Below, in pieces: positions 4,573-8,138 of a stretch of 8,138 bases of DNA. The translations under genes were made by a program, and so were the position numbers. Source of the stretch: an uncultured Lachnospiraceae bacterium (GTDB lineage: Bacteria; Bacillota; Clostridia; Lachnospirales; Lachnospiraceae). The notes beneath the pieces were generated by a model. The model did no database searches, was not told the origin of the DNA, and saw nothing but the letters and a program-made list of their open reading frames with translations. The stretch is taken from NCBI GenBank assembly GCA_949346185.1, contig CASGVX010000089.1:1-8138 (forward strand), read 5' to 3'. Within the stretch, counting starts at the first letter, position 1. The number at the start of each line of letters is the position of its first letter.

Positions 4573-6201
4573 ATGAAAGAAAAGACGATAGAAAGATTAT
4601 TAGATGAATTAGCGGGCATGTGTGGCTTGGGAGAAATCATTGCAGATGTTGAATCTGTATCTGGCGGCTTCATGCACAGGATGTACAAGGTAATCACGGA
4701 TAGTGGAGTATACGCAGTGAAGCATTTGAATGCAGAGATCATGAAAAGGCCAGATGTGCATGAGAATTACGCAAGAGCAGAAAAAATAGAGGGAATACTT
4801 GAGAACAGTGATATTTCTATTGTGCCAGCCATGGTAATTGGCGGCAATAAGATGCAGAAGATAGATGACCAGTTTTTCTATGTATTTAGGTGGCAAGAGG
4901 GAAAAATTGCCGATTGGAATCATATTTCAAAAGAGATGTGTTTTAAAGCTGGAAATATTCTTGGAAGAATCCATGCAATCGAACCAAAGAATGTTGAATA
5001 TCAGCCTCCTGAAATCAGCCATATAGATTGGCGAGGCTATGTGCTGAAAGCAAGAGAGGAAAACGCTGCGGTTGCCTCTTTGTTAGAAGATCATGAAGGA
5101 CTTCTTGTATGCGTCGAAAGAGAATTGAACAGAGCGAGAGCGTCATTGCCTGCTATGCTGTGCTTATCCAATGAAGATATGGATCCTAAGAATATCATGT
5201 GGGACAATGGAATCCCATGGATGATTGATTTGGAATGTCTGGACTATGGAAATCCCATATCCCATGCTATGCAGTTGGCATTGCAATGGGCAGGGATTGT
5301 TACCTGCGAGATGGATGTTGACAAGATGATTGCTTTCTTTGACGGTTATTTGGAAGCATATGATAATTGTTTTCGGGGGTATAGTGATGTCGCAGGTGTG
5401 GCGTATACTTGGATTGAGTGGTTGGAGTATAATGTCCAAAGGGCTTTGGGAAAATGTATGGATGAAGAAGAAAGAGTGCTGGGGATTTCTGAGGTGCGAA
5501 ATACGATGGATAGAATTAAGTACATCCATAAGATAATCCCTCGGATCAGGGAAGCGTTGAATATGCGTCTGCGAAAAAGAGATGCAGCTCAGTATGATAA
5601 TCATGATGGGCGGATCTGTTATTACGAATTATTGCTTGAAGGGGAGATATCTGACATGCCTGAGTATCATCTTCCCGACAGATATAGATTTGTGCCTTAT
5701 TCTGACGGGGATAGGGAACGATGGATTGATATTGAGATGTCAGCAAAAGAGTTTGCAACTTATGAACAGGGATTGGAAGCTTGGGATCGTTATTTCGCAA
5801 ATAGTCTTGATATACTTCCCGGCAGAATGTTTTTCATTGAAAATGACAAGGGCGAGAAGATTGCTACAGCGACAGCTTTTTATGACATTTCTGGCAGGGA
5901 TACTTCAGGCGCCGGATGGCTTCATTGGGTAGCCGTTCAGCGGGAGTATCAGGGAAAGGGGCTTTCAAAACCGTTGATTACATATGTATTGAATGTTTTG
6001 AAAGGTCTTGGATATTCACATGCAAAGATACCGACACAAACAAATACATGGTTGGCGTGCAAGGTTTATTTGGATTTAGGATTTTTGCCGATAAAAGAGA
6101 ATTTGGAACACAGTTATGAGGGCTGGAAAATAGTAAAGGGATTAACAAATCATAGTGCGCTAAAAGATATTGAAAATATAACGAAGCATGCAGAAGGGTA
6201 A
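4573..6201 (+). CDS. Fusion protein: APH/choline-kinase-like phosphotransferase plus GNAT acetyltransferase
   Basis: This 542-residue protein joins two enzyme folds. Residues about 20-330 are an aminoglycoside phosphotransferase-like kinase: a glycine-containing loop VSGGFMHRMYKV (29-40), the ATP-binding lysine in YAVKHLN (K50), a hinge near YVFRWQEG (103-110), a catalytic loop NEDMDPKN (200-207) and the metal site IDLE (D219). The loop keeps Asp202 and Asn207, but the usual leading His is Asn200. Residues about 371-522 are a GNAT domain: strand GWLHWVAVQ (448-456), the acetyl-CoA loop QGKGLS (460-465, with Ser where Gly/Ala is usual), and NTWLACKVYLDLGF (491-504). The start at 4573 is chosen for AGGGAGAGG about 7 bases upstream; in-frame TTG 4486 and ATG 4555 lack a better site. 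The substrate is unknown: a small amine, sugar or antibiotic is possible, but resistance is not shown. GC is lower than in neighbours, hinting at transfer. Confidence 0.85.
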   Translation: MKEKTIERLLDELAGMCGLGEIIADVESVSGGFMHRMYKVITDSGVYAVKHLNAEIMKRPDVHENYARAEKIEGILENSDISIVPAMVIGGNKMQKIDDQFFYVFRWQEGKIADWNHISKEMCFKAGNILGRIHAIEPKNVEYQPPEISHIDWRGYVLKAREENAAVASLLEDHEGLLVCVERELNRARASLPAMLCLSNEDMDPKNIMWDNGIPWMIDLECLDYGNPISHAMQLALQWAGIVTCEMDVDKMIAFFDGYLEAYDNCFRGYSDVAGVAYTWIEWLEYNVQRALGKCMDEEERVLGISEVRNTMDRIKYIHKIIPRIREALNMRLRKRDAAQYDNHDGRICYYELLLEGEISDMPEYHLPDRYRFVPYSDGDRERWIDIEMSAKEFATYEQGLEAWDRYFANSLDILPGRMFFIENDKGEKIATATAFYDISGRDTSGAGWLHWVAVQREYQGKGLSKPLITYVLNVLKGLGYSHAKIPTQTNTWLACKVYLDLGFLPIKENLEHSYEGWKIVKGLTNHSALKDIENITKHAEG

Positions 6202-6236
6202 AATGAATAACCATGTGAAATTCCAGGACATAGAAA

Positions 6237-6250
6237 ATATTTGCAAATAT
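6237..6250. repeat. Perfect 14-bp palindrome just upstream of the rplU promoter
   Basis: ATATTTGCAAATAT reads the same on both strands and ends two bases before the -35 box of the rplU promoter. Its position fits a dimeric regulator's site or an AT-rich upstream element that contacts RNA polymerase. No terminator for the preceding gene was found in the 51 bases between its stop and the promoter. Confidence 0.5.
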
Positions 6251-6252
6251 GA

Positions 6253-6281
6253 TTGACAAGGGGTACGCATTGTGGTAAACT
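6253..6281 (+). promoter_or_regulatory. Strong sigma-A promoter of the rplU-prp-rpmA operon
   Basis: A perfect TTGACA (6253-6258), a 17-base spacer, then TAAACT (6276-6281) preceded by TGG (6273-6275), an extended -10 element. The transcription start should fall near 6288, just before a structured leader. Confidence 0.8.
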
Positions 6282-6287
6282 ACCCTA

Positions 6288-6380
6288 GTGTGCCGCTTAA
6301 CGAGGCGAATTGAAGTCTGTAAAGAGTGGGGGAACGTCCCGCATTCCCAGCCAGACGCCGTAGTTAGCGAGTAATGATAA
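6288..6380 (+). ncRNA. Structured 5' leader of rplU (L21 leader type)
   Basis: The leader between the predicted start point and the rplU ribosome binding site folds into three nested helices. P1 pairs CGCTTAAC (6294-6301, one bulged T) with GTTAGCG (6363-6369). P2 pairs GGC (6304-6306) with GCC (6357-6359) and GTCTG (6315-6319) with CAGAC (6352-6356). P3 pairs GTGGG (6326-6330) with CCCGC (6338-6342) over a 7-base loop. A cis-regulatory L21 leader is described upstream of rplU in Firmicutes, thought to allow feedback by ribosomal protein L21. Position and fold fit that family; I did not match it base by base to the published consensus. Confidence 0.7.
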
Positions 6381-6393
6381 GGAGGAAGATAGG

Positions 6394-6699
6394 ATGTACG
6401 CAATTATTGCAACAGGCGGAAAGCAGTACAAGGTTGCCGAAGGCGATGTCATCAGAGTGGAGAAGCTTGCAGCAGGGGCAGGGGAGACCGTTACGTTTGA
6501 TCAGGTTCTTGCAGTGAATGACGGCACGATGAAGGCTGGCGCTGATGTGGCGAATGCTACTGTTACTGCATCTGTGGTAAAGGAAGGCCGCGCAAAGAAA
6601 GTGATTGTCTACAGATATAAGAGAAAGACTGGATATCACAAGAAGAACGGCCACAGACAGGCTTACACACAGGTTAAGATTGACAAGATTAACGCTTAA
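6394..6699 (+). CDS. rplU: 50S ribosomal protein L21 (bL21)
   Basis: A 101-residue protein of the large ribosomal subunit that binds 23S rRNA. It shows the family start MYAIIATGGKQYKV (1-14), a central beta-barrel region, and the C-terminal signature around KRKTGYHKKNGHRQAYTQVKI (76-96, key residues K76, R77, K78, G86-H87-R88-Q89, T92, I96) that carries the RNA-binding basic residues. The length is that of a standard L21. AAGGAGG (6379-6385) lies 8 bases before the ATG. It is the first gene of the operon, behind a strong promoter and structured leader, so feedback control by L21 itself is plausible. The stop is 24 bases before prp. Confidence 0.97.
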   Translation: MYAIIATGGKQYKVAEGDVIRVEKLAAGAGETVTFDQVLAVNDGTMKAGADVANATVTASVVKEGRAKKVIVYRYKRKTGYHKKNGHRQAYTQVKIDKINA

Positions 6700-6723
6700 C
6701 AGGCATCAGAAAAGGCGGCGGCG

Positions 6724-7065
6724 ATGATACATGTGACGGTATATGACAACGAGGACGGCCAGTATATGGGGTTCGTCTTCCAGGGACATGCTGGTTATGG
6801 GGAGGAGGGACAAGACATTGTCTGTGCAGGAGTATCTGCCCTGCTCATCAACGCAGTAAATTCCATTGAGAGTCTCGCAGGAGATTCCTTCCGTTACAAA
6901 GAGCATGAGGGCGAGGATGTGGTTACGTTTTTCCTGACATCTCGTCCCGTCAGCGAAAAGGCAGCGTTGTTGCTGAAGTCATTGGTTCTGGGCTTGCAGG
7001 GCATAGAGCATGATTACGGAAAGCAGTATTTGAAATTAGAGATTAAGAGAAAGCAGGAGGTGTAG
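6724..7065 (+). CDS. prp: Ribosomal-processing cysteine protease Prp
   Basis: A 113-residue protease that removes the N-terminal extension of ribosomal protein L27, a step needed for functional ribosomes in Firmicutes and related groups that carry the extension. The catalytic dyad is visible as H22 in GHAGYG (21-26) and C34 in DIVCAG (31-36), the same numbers as in the Staphylococcus aureus enzyme as I recall it. The rest has the family's alternating strand/helix pattern: ALLINAVNSIE (39-49), then a strand around VVTFFLT, then a long helix. It lies between rplU and rpmA, the conserved order. Its ribosome binding site is weak (AAAGG at 6711-6715), which should keep its level below that of the ribosomal proteins. 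Its last codons contain the rpmA ribosome binding site. Confidence 0.95.
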   Translation: MIHVTVYDNEDGQYMGFVFQGHAGYGEEGQDIVCAGVSALLINAVNSIESLAGDSFRYKEHEGEDVVTFFLTSRPVSEKAALLLKSLVLGLQGIEHDYGKQYLKLEIKRKQEV

Positions 7066-7069
7066 AATA

Positions 7070-7354
7070 ATGTTAAACATGAACCTTCAGTTATTTGCTC
7101 ATAAGAAAGGAATGGGTTCCACCAAGAACGGCAGGGATTCCGAGTCCAAGAGATTAGGGGCAAAGAGAGCAGACGGACAGTTTGTGCATGCTGGGACAAT
7201 ACTTTACAGACAGCGCGGCACGAAGATCCATCCGGGAAACAATGTGGGCCGGGGCGGTGATGATACCCTGTTTGCACTGGTGGACGGCGTTGTCCGTTTT
7301 GAGAGAAAAGGAAGAGACAAGAAGCAGGCGTCCGTATATCCGGTTGAGGCTTAA
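7070..7354 (+). CDS. rpmA: 50S ribosomal protein L27 (bL27) with Prp-cleaved N-terminal extension
   Basis: A 94-residue large-subunit protein whose mature N-terminus reaches towards the peptidyl transferase centre. It begins MLNMNLQLF followed by AHKKGMGSTKNGRDS; cleavage by Prp is expected after F9, leaving AHKKG as the mature end. The body has the typical SKRLGAKRADGQFV (26-39), RQRGTKIHPG (47-56) and NVGRGGDDTLFAL (58-70). The start at 7070 is preferred to the ATG at 7079 because AGGAGG (7055-7060) lies 9 bases before it. That site overlaps the end of prp, whose TAG stop is only 4 bases upstream of this ATG, so translation is probably coupled. It is followed by a hairpin-rich gap with two terminator-like structures. 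Confidence 0.97.
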   Translation: MLNMNLQLFAHKKGMGSTKNGRDSESKRLGAKRADGQFVHAGTILYRQRGTKIHPGNNVGRGGDDTLFALVDGVVRFERKGRDKKQASVYPVEA

Positions 7355-7367
7355 TATGTATTGAATG

Positions 7368-7421
7368 GCTGCTATTCATAATCGTATCCCATGGGGGAAT
7401 GCAATGGCTGTGGATAGTAGC
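7368..7421 (+). repeat. Long imperfect hairpin carrying the GTG(A/G)ATAGTA motif
   Basis: Thirteen bases at 7368-7380 (from GCTGCTATTC) pair with 7409-7421 (ending GATAGTAGC), with three G-T wobbles and no mismatches. The loop contains a smaller stem TCCC (7387-7390) / GGGA (7395-7398). The 3' arm has GCTGTGGATAGTA (7407-7419), one base different from 1637-1649. It starts 14 bases after the rpmA stop. There is no T-run, so it is not a simple terminator; it may be a mobile or dispersed intergenic repeat, or an mRNA 3' stabiliser. Confidence 0.55.
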
Positions 7422-7431
7422 GCTGAACAAG

Positions 7432-7447
7432 AACCGCATTGGCGGTT
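7432..7447 (+). repeat. 6-bp perfect hairpin in the rpmA-obgE gap
   Basis: AACCGC (7432-7437) pairs with GCGGTT (7442-7447) around an ATTG loop. It lies 8 bases before the first terminator stem and may stack on it or form part of the same element. Confidence 0.45.
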
Positions 7448-7455
7448 GCGAGAAA

Positions 7456-7482
7456 GGGGCTGTGGCATGCAGCTCCTTTTTT
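7456..7482 (+). terminator. Intrinsic terminator after rpmA
   Basis: GGGGCTG (7456-7462) pairs with CAGCTCC (7470-7476), with one G-T pair, around a 7-base loop, and six T residues follow (7477-7482). This is a standard Rho-independent terminator for the rplU-prp-rpmA transcript, about 100 bases after the rpmA stop. Confidence 0.78.
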
Positions 7483-7521
7483 ACCGTATAGGAAATTGCT
7501 CGAAGTGCGGCAGTATACCAA

Positions 7522-7546
7522 CAAGAATTTTCGGAGAAAATTCTTG
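7522..7546 (+). repeat. Perfect 10-bp hairpin adjoining the second terminator
   Basis: CAAGAATTTT (7522-7531) pairs perfectly with AAAATTCTTG (7537-7546) around a CGGAG loop. One base separates it from the next, GC-richer hairpin that carries the T-tract. Such tandem stems occur in leader attenuators and in paired terminators. Confidence 0.6.
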
Positions 7547-7547
7547 C

Positions 7548-7576
7548 AAGGGAATGCGCTGGCATTCCCTTTTTTT
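7548..7576 (+). terminator. Second intrinsic terminator, 28 bases upstream of obgE
   Basis: AAGGGAATGC (7548-7557) pairs perfectly with GCATTCCCTT (7562-7571) around a GCTG loop, and seven T residues (7570-7576) follow. It stands between the first terminator and the obgE start. Either it is a second barrier to read-through, or it works as an attenuator for obgE. I saw no convincing promoter between the two terminators or between this one and obgE. Confidence 0.78.
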
Positions 7577-7604
7577 AGCTGATAGGAAAGAAAGAGGTGG
7601 AAGG

Positions 7605-8138
7605 ATGTTTGCAGACAGTGCGGAAATCTATATTCGTTCGGGAAATGGCGGGGACGGCCATGTGAGTTTTCGAAGGGAACTTTACGTGCCTGCTGGCGGG
7701 CCTGACGGGGGAGACGGCGGAAAAGGCGGAGATTTGATTTTCCAAGTGGACAAGGGAATCAATACTTTGAATGATTTCCGCCATCTGCGGAAATATTGCG
7801 CCGGGGATGGCCAGCCTGGCAGTAAGAGGCGCTGCCATGGAGCCAATGGAGAGGATCTGGTGGTGAAGGTGCCTGAGGGCACGGTTGTCCGGGAGAAGGA
7901 GACCGGCAAGGTGGTGGTGGACATGTCCCACGGCTGCACGAGGGAAGTCATTCTCAAGGGCGGCAGGGGAGGCAAGGGAAATATGCACTATGCCACGCCT
8001 ACCATGCAAGTGCCTAAATATGCCCAGCCGGGCAAGCCGGGCAGGGAACTGCATGTGGTTCTGGAATTGAAGACTATTGCAGACGTGGGGCTGGTGGGGT
8101 TCCCGAATGTGGGGAAGTCCACTTTTCTTTCCAGAGTC
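7605..8138 (+). CDS. obgE: Obg-family GTPase ObgE/CgtA, N-terminal part
   Basis: The first 178 codons of an essential GTPase (usually about 420-430 residues) that binds the 50S subunit during late assembly and links ribosome maturation to the GTP/ppGpp state. The N-terminal Obg fold is clear: MFADSAEIYIRSGNGGDG (1-18), the glycine-rich GGPDGGDGGKGG (31-42), an NTLNDFRHLRKY segment, and GGRGGKGN. The G domain begins near residue 158, and the Walker A P-loop GFPNVGKS (165-172) is present just before the window ends. The AGAGGTGG ribosome binding site (7593-7600) supports the ATG at 7605. In many Firmicutes obg follows rpmA directly; here two terminator-like hairpins intervene, so obgE may have a separate or attenuated transcription. 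The cut at 8138 is the window edge. Confidence 0.95.
   Translation, partial: MFADSAEIYIRSGNGGDGHVSFRRELYVPAGGPDGGDGGKGGDLIFQVDKGINTLNDFRHLRKYCAGDGQPGSKRRCHGANGEDLVVKVPEGTVVREKETGKVVVDMSHGCTREVILKGGRGGKGNMHYATPTMQVPKYAQPGKPGRELHVVLELKTIADVGLVGFPNVGKSTFLSRV

Noticed and set aside
4573..6201. Calling the fusion an AAC(6')-APH(2'') aminoglycoside resistance gene
   Set aside because: The domain order is reversed and the sequence motifs support only the superfamilies; no residue seen here fixes an aminoglycoside substrate.
7014..7565. 183-codon minus-strand frame through rpmA and its downstream gap
   Set aside because: It is antisense to rpmA and to several RNA hairpins, with no family resemblance.
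7575..8054. 159-codon minus-strand frame opposite obgE
   Set aside because: It is a shadow of the GC-rich obgE coding frame, which is unmistakable.
1..8138. Defence, toxin-antitoxin or phage system
   Set aside because: All supported genes are ribosomal, metabolic or unknown membrane types; none carries a nuclease, helicase, toxin or phage structural signature. The kinase-GNAT fusion is the only accessory-looking gene.

Overview
The window reads as a chromosomal segment of a Gram-positive, low-to-mid GC member of the Clostridia, most likely a Lachnospiraceae-type bacterium. Reasons: strong AGGAGG-type ribosome binding sites, an rplU-prp-rpmA cluster in which L27 carries the Firmicutes N-terminal extension and its dedicated protease Prp lies in between, a long divergent PRPP synthetase, and a two-helix zinc-ribbon protein of a type I associate with that family. 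The assignment is inference from gene types, not from a database search.

Layout, left to right. (1) The 3' end of pgeF (plus strand, cut by the window edge) converges on prs (minus strand). (2) A 311-base divergent region holds the prs promoter, a pair of short direct repeats, and the promoter of a zinc-ribbon/two-TM membrane protein. (3) That gene converges on a UDPGP-family sugar-nucleotide pyrophosphorylase (minus strand); a perfect 12-bp hairpin lies between them. (4) A 441-base AT-rich divergent region separates the pyrophosphorylase from a plus-strand gene encoding an APH-like kinase fused to a GNAT acetyltransferase. This is the most accessory-looking gene here, with lower GC than its neighbours. 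(5) A strong promoter and a structured leader (L21 leader type) start the conserved operon rplU-prp-rpmA. (6) A 250-base gap packed with five hairpins, two of them terminator-like, leads to obgE, which runs off the right edge.

How the genes fit together. The right part is ribosome biogenesis: L21 and L27 are large-subunit proteins, Prp removes the L27 N-terminal extension, and ObgE is a GTPase that acts in late 50S assembly. The left part is metabolic: PRPP synthesis, sugar-nucleotide formation for the cell envelope, and peptidoglycan-precursor quality control. The kinase-acetyltransferase fusion has no functional link to either side that the sequence shows. I found no CRISPR array, tRNA, rRNA, transposase or recognisable defence system. 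The most interesting items are the kinase-GNAT fusion with an altered catalytic loop, and the hairpin-rich, repeat-containing gap before obgE.
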